Source of the DNA: Brachionus manjavacas | Lineage: Eukaryota; Rotifera; Eurotatoria; Ploima; Brachionidae | Length of the DNA: 64,000 nucleotides | Direction of reading: 5' to 3' | Assembly (NCBI GenBank): GCA_019054805.1 | Contig: JAHQIY010000031.1 | Span: 372,001-436,000 of the forward strand | Shown here: in pieces, positions 1-9,499 of the stretch | Layout of the letters: each line of letters begins with the position of its first letter | Numbering within the stretch: position 1 is the first letter of the stretch | Translations under genes and position numbers: made by a program | Notes under the pieces: generated by a model | The model's input: only the letters and a program-made list of their open reading frames with translations | What the model was told of the DNA's origin: nothing | Database searches by the model: none

Positions 1-464
1 ACTTTGAGTCAAAATCTATAAATAAATTCTCTAAAGTGCATCAAGCTATTTTTCCTTATCATATCTAGGATTAAAAAAATGTAAAATTTCACCCTTTCTA
101 CAATCTTTCATTTATAAAACGTATTGCTTGTCCCAATTTACATACGGACTCGGAACTACAACTTTAGGAGGAGAGAAAAGAGGCCCTAAATACCTCACAG
201 AATAATCTACTAAGACATATAATAGGATTAAAAGGTAGATGCCATATGAAAGACGTGTTAAAATGTTTACAAATTTTTAACATTGATGAACTTTACATTC
301 AATCAAAACTCTCTTTTCTAGGAACCTTGAAATTTAATAAGCTTTCATACGATATATTTCACGATTTAACTAAAACATCTAGAGACATCGGATCTAGATT
401 AAAAACATTTGATCATGATATAGTAACATTAGAAAATTTTTTTAAATTGGACATAATTAACATA
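1..464 (+). mobile_element. LINE-B reverse transcriptase C-terminal remnant (left part)
   Basis: Decayed 3' part of a non-LTR retrotransposon. The frame ending at 470 (from about 190; Met at 246) contains GLKGRCHMK and LQIFNIDELY, matching GLKAYCHMS and LKLFNFDELY in the minus-strand LINE-B copy at 52.3-52.6 kb. Nearer position 110, FIKRIACPNL parallels FIYKTYCLSKF of that copy, so the match extends upstream with frameshifts. The reading frame is cut at 464 by the pogo-like transposon and resumes at 2661. The matching segment is the post-catalytic C-terminal region; the RT palm itself lies outside the window. Confidence 0.75.
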
Positions 465-2660
465 CCATAAAACCTTGCAAACTACCCCATGGGGTTCAAA
501 CGAGAAAATGGGGGGGTTATAATTTAACAGCAATTTATTCTGTAAGATTATTTTAAAAAAAAATAAATTAGAAGCCCGGGCTTATATTGAAATTATATAT
601 TTAAATTGATGGGGTAATACGGAAAAAAGTTTAATTTTTGACTGGGCTTTTAAAGAAAATTTCGGTACTTTTGAAAAAAAATTAAAAAAAAATATTAAAA
701 AAAGAGAAATTATAACTATGTTTTAACAATGTTTTACAATGTTTTAATATTTTACAAAAACTAAGCCATTTATGTGTCTGAATTATCTTCATCATCTTCA
801 TCATCGTCAAAGTCATCTAAATCTAAATCGTGAATGTTATCTTCATCCCCTGAAATAAAAGCGTTCAAATCTTGCGCATTATCATCCTCTACATCATCAA
901 TAAATTCTTGATTAATAATAAAATGCCTAAGCTGTCTATGAAATAGGTCGATAATGTTGGATGTTATTCCTGCTTGATCAAACGAGTTTTGAATAATCAT
1001 TTTGTCGAATTGTTCCCAAATTGAACTCACCCATTGAATAATTAGCGCATATCCTATTGATCTAACATTGTTTGATTTTGTGTAGGTTTTATCCGAATTT
1101 AACAGCCAATCAGTCCAAAACTCATTGTATGATGATTTCAACGGTCGAAACCAAGCGATATCAGCTGGCTGCAATAGGTTGGTTAGCCTTTTTGGAACAT
1201 ATGTTACATCAATATTTGCAGCCTCAAAAGCATTCAACAAAAGAATGTCATCTGCATATTCTGTTGGTGTACAATGGCATGGTGCACAATCAATTAGCAA
1301 ATTAACTTTTTCAAACCCGTTTACAATCATATATGGCTTTATAACCTTATCAATGTAATGACTACTGGTAACTAACTCATTAAAATTTCCATTTGTACCA
1401 TAGACAGCAACTAGTATGTTGTACTTCTAGGACTATCTAGATATATAGATGTTTCATCCATATTGATAATTAAATCTCGGCTTAGTTCTCTTAGAACAAA
1501 ACGATCGCTACAAACCTTTAGCTGATCCATTACTGTTTTACCAGCTTCTTTTGGTAGTTCACGTCCACTTGTGGTGACTCTACGCATGACCAAATTTTTT
1601 CTTCGTAAAAAATTATGCAACCAACCATTCGATGCGGTGAATTTTTCATGTGTGTTAACCATTAGTGCTTTAGTGATTATCATTCGTTTATTCACGCAAA
1701 TTCCATTTAGTCTTCTCCTCAAAATCCATTCATGTAGTTCGACTTCAAGTTCTGGAAATTGAGCGGTATCACCTTTAGATATTCTAAACTTGTTTCTCTT
1801 TTTGGCTTCTTCAAGTAATTCAGGTTTAGATCGGGTCCAAGTTCTGATCGTTTTTCTGTCCACTTTATATTTTCTACTTGCTTTACTTATATCACAATTT
1901 TCAGCATGTCTTACTACATTAATTTTAAATGAGAGACGATAAGCATGACGATTTATTGGACTATTAGATTGGGTGTTTGAAGTTGAAGTAGTTGGGCTAA
2001 TTGATTGTGCACTTTGAATAGACGAGGATGAACTTGATTGAGCACCAACTTCAACAATAGTTGGCGATGATGATGAAGAAGAAGTGCTGGCTAGAGTTAC
2101 TTCAACAATAGTCGGTGCTGCCGAATGGGTAGTTGATGACAGTGGTTCATTAAGACAATTTTCGTTGGCTGCATGAAGTAATGCCTGTCTTTCAGCTGCT
2201 TCTTCTTTAGTCGGCCTACCTCGTTTTCTTTTAGGAAGAGGTGGTAGTTGTGGACTTTTCATGTTAGTTTTTAAGTAAATTTATTTAAGTCAAAATTTTA
2301 GAAGAGAATTAAAATATTAATAAAAAAAATACGTCTATTTAACTTGACTTGACTTTAAATTTTGATGTTCAAAGCGTGGGTATGCTGATGCAAATTTTTT
2401 AAAATTTTAAGCTCATGGGTGTGTATTATTTTTAATAATGCAATCCCATGAGACAATATCATAATTATTATAATTATCCCATGGGGTTATACTGAAAATC
2501 TGTTAGTATTATTATAAGAATTTTAATTAATTTTTTAATACAACCCCGGTGTAATACAGAATTTTTTTTTTAAACCCATGGGGTTATATCATATATTATG
2601 GTGGGGGGGCTATAGCGAATTACACACTATAACCCCGGGGTAGTTTGCAAGGTTTTACGG
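465..2660 (-). mobile_element. pogo/Tigger-like DNA transposon with terminal inverted repeats
   Basis: A 2,196-bp element. Left end CCATAAAACCTTGCAAACTA and right end (reverse complement) CCGTAAAACCTTGCAAACTA form near-perfect terminal inverted repeats of about 28 bp, flanked on both sides by TA (463-464 and 2661-2662), the duplication expected for the Tc1/mariner-pogo superfamily. Inside, on the minus strand, is a CENP-B/DDE_1-type transposase. Several copies of a CCCATGGGGTTAT-like motif lie near the ends. The element sits inside the LINE-B reading frame at 1-470; removing it with one TA restores that frame. Confidence 0.9.
770..2262 (-). pseudogene. pogo-type transposase (CENP-B HTH + DDE), frameshifted
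   Basis: Transposase of the pogo-like element, read from 2262 down to 770. N-terminus: an AT-hook-like KRKRGRPTKE, then a Ser/Thr-rich linker. About residues 105-150 form a pipsqueak-type helix-turn-helix (SKASRKYKVDRKTIRTW); residues 165-235 form a CENP-B type HTH (ELEVELHEWILRRRLNG, NGWLHNFLRRKNL). The first catalytic Asp is in IINMDETSIY. The frame ends at 1411 and the protein resumes in another frame (VAVYGTNGNF, LLIDCAPCHCTP with the second Asp, LLQPADIAWFRPLK with the third). A short deletion accompanies the frameshift. The C-terminus is strongly acidic (DDDEDDEDNSDT), as in many pogo and jerky proteins. One frameshift only, so the copy is fairly young but not intact. Confidence 0.88.
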
Positions 2661-2998
2661 TATATAATAATTCTGGAGTCCTAAAAAGGGATCTTAAATT
2701 ACAATTTAAACTAAAAGATGGACTAACTGACTCCATTAATTTATGTTTAAACAATATAAATAATATAAAATATTTTCTTCTTCTTCAAGAATTAACTAAA
2801 TCATTTTGATTTTAAATGTTTAAAATTTATGTTTATTTTTTAACATGTATTTTTATCTGTATTTAATCTATTTTTTTGAATATTTAAGTCTTTTTCTTTT
2901 CTTTTTCTTTAATTTTTCAAATTTAAATTTTTACATCTACTTCTCCTAAAAGGAGGTTAATTCAATTTAAATAAATAAATTTAAATAAATAAATATAA
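2661..2998 (+). mobile_element. LINE-B 3' end (right part, after the pogo insertion)
   Basis: Continuation of the LINE-B coding frame after the TA: N-N-S-G-V-L-K-R-D-L-K ... ending at a TGA near 2810, followed by a short UTR. The 3' end contains TCTCCTAAAAGGAGGTTAAT, an imperfect hairpin, then AAATAAAT repeats. The same terminus occurs at 49.53-49.57 kb and, inverted, at 52.03-52.06 kb, so this is the family's diagnostic 3' end. Confidence 0.8.
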
Positions 2999-3000
2999 TA

Positions 3001-3062
3001 CTGTAAGCTTAACACTTAGTTCTAAGGAATTAAAAATGTCACAAATACAATTAGGAGAAAAA
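3001..3062 (+). repeat. Target-site duplication, left copy (about 62 bp)
   Basis: Starts CTGTAAGCTTAACACTTAG and ends at GGAGAAAAA. The matching copy is at 3265-3326, with 3 mismatches by eye. The pair flanks a short LINE-A tail and is best read as an unusually long target-site duplication; A/T-rich edges blur the exact boundary by a few bases. Confidence 0.8.
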
Positions 3063-3264
3063 ATTTCAACTTTCATTTTTTTAAGCATATTTACTCTATC
3101 TTGATTCTTTTTTTTTTATCTAATTATCAAATTTATTTATTTTTATCTAATTTTTTTGACTTTAATTTTATTTTTATTTTACTTTTTTTATTTTATTTTT
3201 TACTTATTCTGAAGAAGCTATAGCTCGGTACAGAAAACAAATAAATAAAAAAATAATAATAATA
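3063..3264 (+). mobile_element. 5'-truncated LINE-A 3' tail
   Basis: About 200 bp of T-rich LINE-A 3' UTR ending in GAAGCTATAGCTCGGTACAG, AAAACAAATAAATAAA and a TAA-rich tail. The same tail ends the LINE-A copies at 47.8 and 54.5 kb. No coding part is left: severe 5' truncation. Confidence 0.85.
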
Positions 3265-3326
3265 CTGTAAGCTTAACACTTTGTTCTAAAGAATTAAAAA
3301 TGTCACAGATACAATTAGGAGAAAAA
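3265..3326 (+). repeat. Target-site duplication, right copy (about 62 bp)
   Basis: Second copy of the 62-bp duplication, at the 3' side of the LINE-A tail. It contains an ATG at 3300 that lies just ahead of the PHD-finger reading frame, so the insertion landed at or near that gene's start. Confidence 0.8.
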
Positions 3327-3831
3327 TTTGCCGATCCAGAGCATCAATATTTTCAAAGAAAATGAAGTGAACAAAGAAGATTTATCACGTTACGAAAGTA
3401 TGATCGAAGAAGCTGGACCATGCGAACCAAATGAGAGTGAAGAAGAATTAGAAGAAGTCAATTCAACATCATCATCAACAACATCAAGAAATCCAACAGA
3501 TTCACAGTCAGGTTGTTTCGTCAAAATAAATTTGAATGGAAGAAGTCTTGTTAAAAGTCCTTCAAAACGAGGAGCTCCAACAAAAGCACAAAGAAAGAGA
3601 AAACTAAAAGAGAACGAATCAAAACAAACTAAGAAAGCTAAGCTGGATGATGTAGTTGTTGATCAAGCACATAATGAAGAGTCGAATACTTGCAAATTAT
3701 GTCAAAATTTGTTAGAAGAAAATCCTCTTAATTGTAGTACTTGTAACTTTTCTTTTCATAGATCTTGTGTTAAGGGTTTTATCCCATTAAAGAAATCTTG
3801 GTCTTGCAAGGGTTGTAAGAAATCCAATTAA
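3300..3831 (+). CDS. PHD-finger protein, single exon or 3' exon, start uncertain
   Basis: Open frame to 3831 with an acidic, Ser/Thr-rich N-terminal part, a basic patch (QRKRKLKENESKQTKKAK, about residues 90-110 of the open frame) and a C-terminal C4HC3 PHD finger: C-x2-C (CKLC), C-x2-C (CSTC), H-x2-C (HRSC), C-x2-C (CKGC). PHD fingers usually read histone tails in the nucleus; some mobile-element proteins also carry them. The open frame at 3328 has only a TTG, while the nearest upstream ATG (3300) is in another frame and stops after about 21 codons. So either the start lies in an upstream exon, or a one-base indel has broken the gene. The upstream duplicate of this start (3036-3062) was separated from it by the LINE-A insertion. 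I cannot tell a host gene from an element ORF. Confidence 0.6.
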
Positions 3832-5726
3832 ATCTTGTATTCTTTTCTTTATTTTTTTTTATTTTTTTTTATTTTAAATAAAATTTTCAAACTTAATTAT
3901 CTTTTTCTAGCCTCTTATAAATTTTTACACATATTTTATCTACCTGTAGAAAATTTTTTTTCAGATAGTTATCTGTCGTAAGACAATGATACGGAAAGAT
4001 ATTTTACTTATATGTAGCATCTTCCTAAATATAATCGTTATTTGACATTTTAATACCCTATTGGGAGTTATTTAACAGGAACAAATAAAAACGTTATTTT
4101 TCAAAACTGTTTAAATAGTTAATTTTTAACTGCTTTTTTTCATAAAATTTTAACTAATTTCATAATAAAATTTTAAAAAATAATAATTTTTTTTCCTTCT
4201 CAGACGTAAACGTTATTGTTTATATCTTGGTCCACTAACACCTAGATCAGTGAGACGATTTTTCCTTGGTCGCATTATTTATGCCCCTGGATGAGATATT
4301 TTCAAGAATTTCATCATGTGTGTACTGATTAATTTGAAAAAATTGTCACATGTAAATTATGTGCATTATAGAGCATCATTAAAGCAGCTATTCATTGATC
4401 CCTGCATTGAACTTAATTACATCTCTATTCGACTTTTTTGGCCATCTTGTGTACTTCTTATTAGCTTATAGGTATATTCTAAACTAAAAACTAATATTTA
4501 AAGTTTTTGACTATTTTTGGTTTTTCAATTTCTTCATTTTGATTAACCGATTCATTGGAATTATATTGAAATAAATTGTAATCATTTTCATATTCATTTT
4601 TTTTTTAATTTTTTTAAAATTGCTAATTTAATTTTATGGATTAATAGATAAAAATCAAATAAAATAACATTTTTTTGGTTTATGTGTGCGTTTAATAAAT
4701 ATTTGATAAAATTAATGTTTAGCGCTTAAGTAAAGCGAAAAATAAAATCCCTTTTGCTTATTGCTCAATAAATTTAATTATTTTGATGATTTTTTTTCCA
4801 TCAAAATTAAAATCTAAAAAATGTTATAATAAATAAATTTTGATTACAAAATATTTTTATTTTCATGCAAAAAAAAAAGTATGCGTTAAACCAGGAGAAG
4901 AGTTTTTTAGACCCTCCAAAAATATTATATTATTTTTTTGGTAAAATGAAGTAAAGAAATTTCAATAACTCCTGTAATAAATAAAAGCTTTTTGAACCAA
5001 GTCTCGATGAAAGCTACCTTACAAGTTCTTGAACTCCTTAGAAATGAGGATAATACCCAACAAGAAGTCTCTGATAATTGGGTATCATCCGCAAGTCAAA
5101 GTTATGACTTGAACTGTTTTTTTTATAACTAACAATCACAAAAATCATCTTTTATGCAAGAAGTGTTTAATGCCAAGATGTTCCTCCGAAGTCATGTGGT
5201 CAAGAATTTATAAAATTCAATTTGTTTCCTTATTGTAAAAATCCAGCTTTACCTGTAAAAAATGTAAACAATTTACATGTGGTCTTTGTGTAGGAAAGAA
5301 GGTTTTTAAATCGATCTTTAAAAATTGCTAAGAACAAGTAATACGAATTAAAATTTTCAGCAAAATTTTTTCCCCGTATCTCATTTATTTTATGAATAAT
5401 TTTAAATTTTAACTAAACTTAAAAACAAACATAATTTTTTATTAAATTAAAATAAAAATTAATAAGAGGCATTTATTTTTAAATTCATTGTATATATTTT
5501 TTTAAACATATTTTGAATAATTATCAAAAAAGGATATTTTTTTAAAGGGGTTTTTGAACCCTTTAAGTACTTAACGTATAAAAAAAATTGGGTGTTTGAG
5601 TGTTAACAGTTATAATGCAATAGTATGAATGTTTTTAGAAAAAATTTATTTTTATTATTTATTTTCGCATTCAAAGTTGATAATTTATCATTTCTTTTAT
5701 TTAAAAAATTACTTTAAAATTTCATC
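3832..5726. other. A+T-rich interval with two weak coding-like patches
   Basis: Mostly low-complexity A+T. Two patches stand out. At 4,203-4,297 a pyrimidine tract ending TTCTCAG precedes a 30-codon plus-strand frame containing RKRYCLYLGPLTP and RFFLGRIIYAPG; it is exon-like but not recognised. At about 5,005-5,310 there is a degenerate plus-strand coding remnant with frameshifts, ending in a Cys-rich C-x2-C-x5-C-x2-C pattern (CKKCKQFTCGLC), reminiscent of the C-terminal zinc motif of piggyBac-type transposases. Neither supports a functional assignment. Confidence 0.3.
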
Positions 5727-6773
5727 TCAAAATTTATCAACAAAATTTTTATTTATATTCCTAAAATTTTTCAGTTCAATTGCAAATTGTCTTTTATGAA
5801 TCAACACTCTGACTAGGAGGAAAAATTGATTCGAAAAAGCTCTGTTGAACATGAATTGAGCAAATATATTAAGTGAATAGTAGGCAAAATATCCTAGCGA
5901 AGAGACTGTTTCGAATAAGACCAAAAAAGCACTATAAGTCTGCTTTGATTGAAAGTGCTGGCTACTCTGAAACAAATCAGACAAAACAATGTAGATCACA
6001 TTGGGAACAAATATACCCAGGAATATGAATGTTGTGGCTATGACTGTAAACACAAATCTGAATTCATTTCTCACATTGTGATTTCTTTTAAGTCTATTTC
6101 TAGCCTTTTTGACTTTATAAACTAGCAGCAGGTTCATAAACAGCATTAGAACAAAAGGAATAAGAGTTCGCATTGATATCAGTAAAATGTCTCTGGCTAT
6201 TAGAATTTTTGACTCAGCAGTGCAGTAAATAGTCACTAGTGTTTGGCTAGCTGGTTGTTTGGTCAGAATTACATTCCGATAAAGCATCAGATTGGGAATG
6301 TTCAATATTAAAATAACACAAAAAACACCTAACAATATGATAGTTAGTATTTTTTTGTTTTTTTGAAATTTGAATCGATTGGGAAACAGGATGAACAAAA
6401 GCCTGTCGGCAGTGATGACCACATTGAGCCATGAACTTGCTTGGTACAATGCACGCAATAGGAAATAGTACACTTTGCAAGAAGTGTCCGACTGCAAATG
6501 AAGGTAGAAGTTAAATGTGGCAGCAGGAACAAAAGTAAGTAGGTACAATATGGTTATGATGTTGAGCGATGAGTTAATGGAGAAAAAAAAGCCCATTGTT
6601 GTTTTCTGAAATTTTCCCATTTGGAATATGACAATTTCAATTGTGTTAAAAAGAATTCCTAGTGGAAACAGACTAATTGATAAATAGAACAAAATCGATT
6701 TAGTTGTATCGATTGCCCACTTGATATAATCACTATTTTCGGTAAAGGTTAAATTCATTTTTTTTTTGAACAA
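5727..6773 (-). CDS. Rhodopsin-type peptide GPCR (FMRFamide-receptor-like)
   Basis: A 348-residue seven-transmembrane receptor in one uninterrupted coding exon. Hydrophobic segments lie at roughly residues 26-50, 62-90, 103-130, 143-167, 195-220, 240-268 and 278-310. Visible class-A features are an N-terminal N-glycosylation site (NLT), a TM3 Cys (SDTSCKVYYF) paired with an extracellular-loop-2 Cys (TIYCTAES), an ADR-L variant of the DRY motif after TM3 (TADRLLFILFP), Pro residues in TM5 and TM6, and a modified NPxxY end of TM7 (SLNIFAQFMF). The divergent DRY and NPxxY are common in invertebrate FMRFamide/peptide receptors. It should sit in the plasma membrane and signal through G proteins; the ligand cannot be inferred. 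An alternative start is Met6 (MNLTF). A 5' UTR intron upstream is supported by good splice sites. Confidence 0.85.
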   Translation of the reverse strand: MFKKKMNLTFTENSDYIKWAIDTTKSILFYLSISLFPLGILFNTIEIVIFQMGKFQKTTMGFFFSINSSLNIITILYLLTFVPAATFNFYLHLQSDTSCKVYYFLLRALYQASSWLNVVITADRLLFILFPNRFKFQKNKKILTIILLGVFCVILILNIPNLMLYRNVILTKQPASQTLVTIYCTAESKILIARDILLISMRTLIPFVLMLFMNLLLVYKVKKARNRLKRNHNVRNEFRFVFTVIATTFIFLGIFVPNVIYIVLSDLFQSSQHFQSKQTYSAFLVLFETVSSLGYFAYYSLNIFAQFMFNRAFSNQFFLLVRVLIHKRQFAIELKNFRNINKNFVDKF

Positions 6774-6865
6774 AAATTTATTTTATTTTTAAAATTTTTT
6801 TTCTGAATAACAAAAAATATTGATTGAAATAAAATAAAAATTAATTGGCGTAACCTAATATTCGA

Positions 6866-7106
6866 CTGAAATGGAAGAATCGATCCTAGTTGGATTTATA
6901 CTCACATTTATTTAGTGCAATATTTTTTTTCATGATTGAATTTGATGTTCATTTCAAAGAGTTTTTCTTTAGATATTAAAATTAATCTTTGATTTAATTT
7001 AAATAATTTTAATGTAATGATGTCAATGTAAACCAAGCAACATTTTTTATATTTTTCGATTAAAACGAAATTTTGCCTAAACCGAAATCGACCTAAACGG
7101 GCTTAC
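6866..7106 (-). other. Probable 5' UTR intron of the GPCR gene
   Basis: On the minus strand a strong donor ACAG|GTAAGC ends a candidate leader exon at 7107, and a pyrimidine-rich acceptor CTTCCATTTCAG precedes 6865, about 90 bp upstream of the GPCR start. The inferred intron is 241 bp. The leader exon contains a short upstream ORF starting MAAFWFLV, which could dampen translation. This is inferred from splice signals only. Confidence 0.5.
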
Positions 7107-7419
7107 CTGTAAGTAAATTTCACATCAAAACCAGTCAGCTTCTACGTACGAGGAACCAAAATGCTGCCATAGGAAATTATTTTAGTGACTAATTTTGTTT
7201 TAATTTATTTTTTATGAATAAAAAATATAAAATCATCTTAGGCATATGATGTATGATGAGAGATTGTCATTTTATTAGTTGATGTCTTGAACAATTTATC
7301 AACTAGAACTTATTAAAATTCATTATATTTTATTTGGCAATTAGACTTGATTCCTCATTCATGGACAATAATTTGTATTATACAACTTAAATGAATCTGA
7401 TTCAACTATTCAATTTTGG

Positions 7420-9150
7420 ACCGGTATTAATTGAGCAGTAAATATTATTAAACGGATATTAAATGATATGAGCAGAAAATAAATAATTAATAGGACCCAA
7501 AAAATAGTTATAAAAGTTAAAATAAAAGCGGTAGTAAAAATAAATTTTATTGAACATAAAAAGTAATTTTTATTCAAAGAAAAAGTTTTTAAATCAAGTA
7601 ACATTTAAAAAAAAAAGAAGTGTAAGATGTAATAGTAGTATTAATTTTTGCGAGGTCTACCACGTCCTCTTTTAGCTTTAAGAATTAAATCACTTACCTG
7701 ATTTTCACCTATTTTAGGCTTTTTATTACTGATTTCATCAGTATTTTCAGTAACTTCAGTCTGTTTTCGTTTGCGAGCAGGCTTAGCGGTTGGTTTACTC
7801 GTTGCTGGAGTACTTGTTGTTGCTTGTGACATTATAATATCTTTAGACTGATAAACCAATGCCTTTTTTGCTAACGGCGGACACCCTTTTGGTTTTTTAC
7901 CATCAATCAACACTTGTTTGATTGCAATTGTTATTGTAACTAAGTGTTTCATTGCTGAAATTGCAATTATATGTTTGCACATGTTTCTTTTTAAAAATGC
8001 TGGACAATTGCATTGACTTTTCTTCCAATTATCAGAGTTTAATGTCATTTTCCACATGTAAAACAGAATTAAATGATAATGATCAAATGACTCGAGATTC
8101 GATTGTAGATTTGAATTGGATTCATTCTATTTTTTTATCATTTGATTCGTTACTTGATGTTGAGAAGGGCCTGATTTAAAGTAACTACATGTAGAGCCAT
8201 TTTTAGCTGATGTTATGACATTATCTTTGCGTCTTAACCAATCATATGCAGTGCGATATTGTTCAGTTGTCATTGTTGGTTCATTTGAAAACAACTTTGC
8301 ATTAACCGTGTCTGGATCACTATCTAATGACCATGATTCTATCAATCCAAAAACGCCTTCTCAATGTTTGCATTTGTTTGATGTTACCATTGAGAGATTC
8401 TAAGCCATTGTTTGTTGACGGACCAATAATGTAGCTTTCATATCACCCATTTGATTAATCCATTTTTTTTCAAAATAATTCATAAATTGTTTCATGTATG
8501 GATTATCATGTGATAAATAACGTTTTTTGAACAAGGTGTATGCAACCTTAAACATGTCAGTTGATGATGAAACTTGTAAAACACCAATATCTGCAAGTAT
8601 AGTTTGTTGAAGCTTGAAATCACCTAATATTGATATCTTTTTATCAACTGCTTTTCGCATGTGAAACCAACACATGCCAACACATATATCCATTCTCGAT
8701 TAATCCCTCTTCGTTTTTTGAGTATGTTTCTTTCTTCCACTTCTTCAGAATCAGACTCTTGCGATTCATTTAATTCAAGTGGGGCGTACTCGTCATCACT
8801 CATTTTATTTGATGAAATATATTTTTGTAAAATTTATTTTTTGAATTTATTTACAACAGAAAAAGAAAGACATTTATATAGATGGGGCCGAAAATAATTG
8901 GACTATTAACTAATAATTCAATTTACTGATCAAGATTCATTTTATTGGGTTTAATAATTCAATTAACTGATCAAAATACATTTTATTGGGTTCAGTTAAG
9001 TATAGTTTCTGTTCATTTCATTCTTTTAGCGGTTAACTTAAGGTTATCATCACTTTTATTTTTTATTCCTGCACATTAATTAATTTTACTGCTTTTTAAG
9101 ATTTTTTTTTGGGGTGAAATAATTTTATTTACTGCTCAAATAATCTTAGC
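7420..9150 (-). mobile_element. Decayed Mutator-like (MULE) DNA element
   Basis: Encloses fragments of a MULE transposase on the minus strand. Left end (7427-7495) and the reverse complement of the right end (about 9080-9148) share an imperfect inverted repeat built around TTGAGCAGTAAAT, with a second GAGCAG/AAGCAG-AAAATTAAT block about 45 bp inward. Near the right end a 38-bp unit (ATAATTCAATTTACTGATCA...) is tandemly duplicated at 8,914-8,992. The boundaries are approximate because the repeats are diverged and no clear target duplication was found. Confidence 0.5.
7641..8803 (-). pseudogene. MULE transposase remnant with SWIM zinc finger and AT-hook
   Basis: Read from 8803 to 7641 in several frames. 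The N-terminus is MSDDEYAPLELNESQESDSE followed by KKRRGINREW. The protein then jumps to the C-terminal part of a MULE transposase (CVGMCWFHMRKAVDKKI, typical of the segment after the catalytic domain), implying loss of most of the catalytic core. Next come LFSNEPTMTTEQYRTAYDWL and a SWIM-type zinc finger (C-x-C ... C-x-H in CNCPAFLKRNMCKH). The tail is Lys-rich, ending in an AT-hook GRGRPRK. Frame changes at about 8,400 and 8,127 and the missing core make it a pseudogene. A possible short genuine intron at 8,060-8,130 cannot be excluded. Confidence 0.75.
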
Positions 9151-9185
9151 TCTTCAATTTGAAAGAGAGGAGAGAAAGACGAGAC

Positions 9186-9311
9186 ATGATACAGATATAT
9201 ATATTTAAATTCGTCAAGGGCTCCAATCAAGTTTATTGGTTTCATGCCTGCCAACTCACTAACGGAGACAGAACCGGCTGGGTTTATAATGGGGTGGTCC
9301 ACATCGTTTAA
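9186..9311 (+). other. Possible exon with SH3b-like ending
   Basis: A 41-codon frame of higher G+C than its surroundings. Its second half (NGDRTGWVYNGVVHIV) resembles the C-terminal strand of bacterial-type SH3 domains (NGxxGWV). The opposite strand is also open here, so the coding strand is uncertain. No convincing splice sites or partner exons were found. Confidence 0.25.
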
Positions 9312-9499
9312 GTCAGCAGCGAAAAATTGCAGAAAAAAAGAAAAAATTTTCACATATAAAGAATTGAAAGGAAAAAAAAAAGAGCCAGCTAAAATTGGTG
9401 AATCAAAAATAGCTAATATTATTATTTTATTTATTTATTTAAACTATAGTTTGGAATGGAACTTAGTCCTCGCTTTCAACCACTTGCTTGAAATTACAT

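Noticed and set aside
1072-1762. Plus-strand frames at 1072-1358 and 1571-1762
   Set aside because: Antisense to the pogo transposase.
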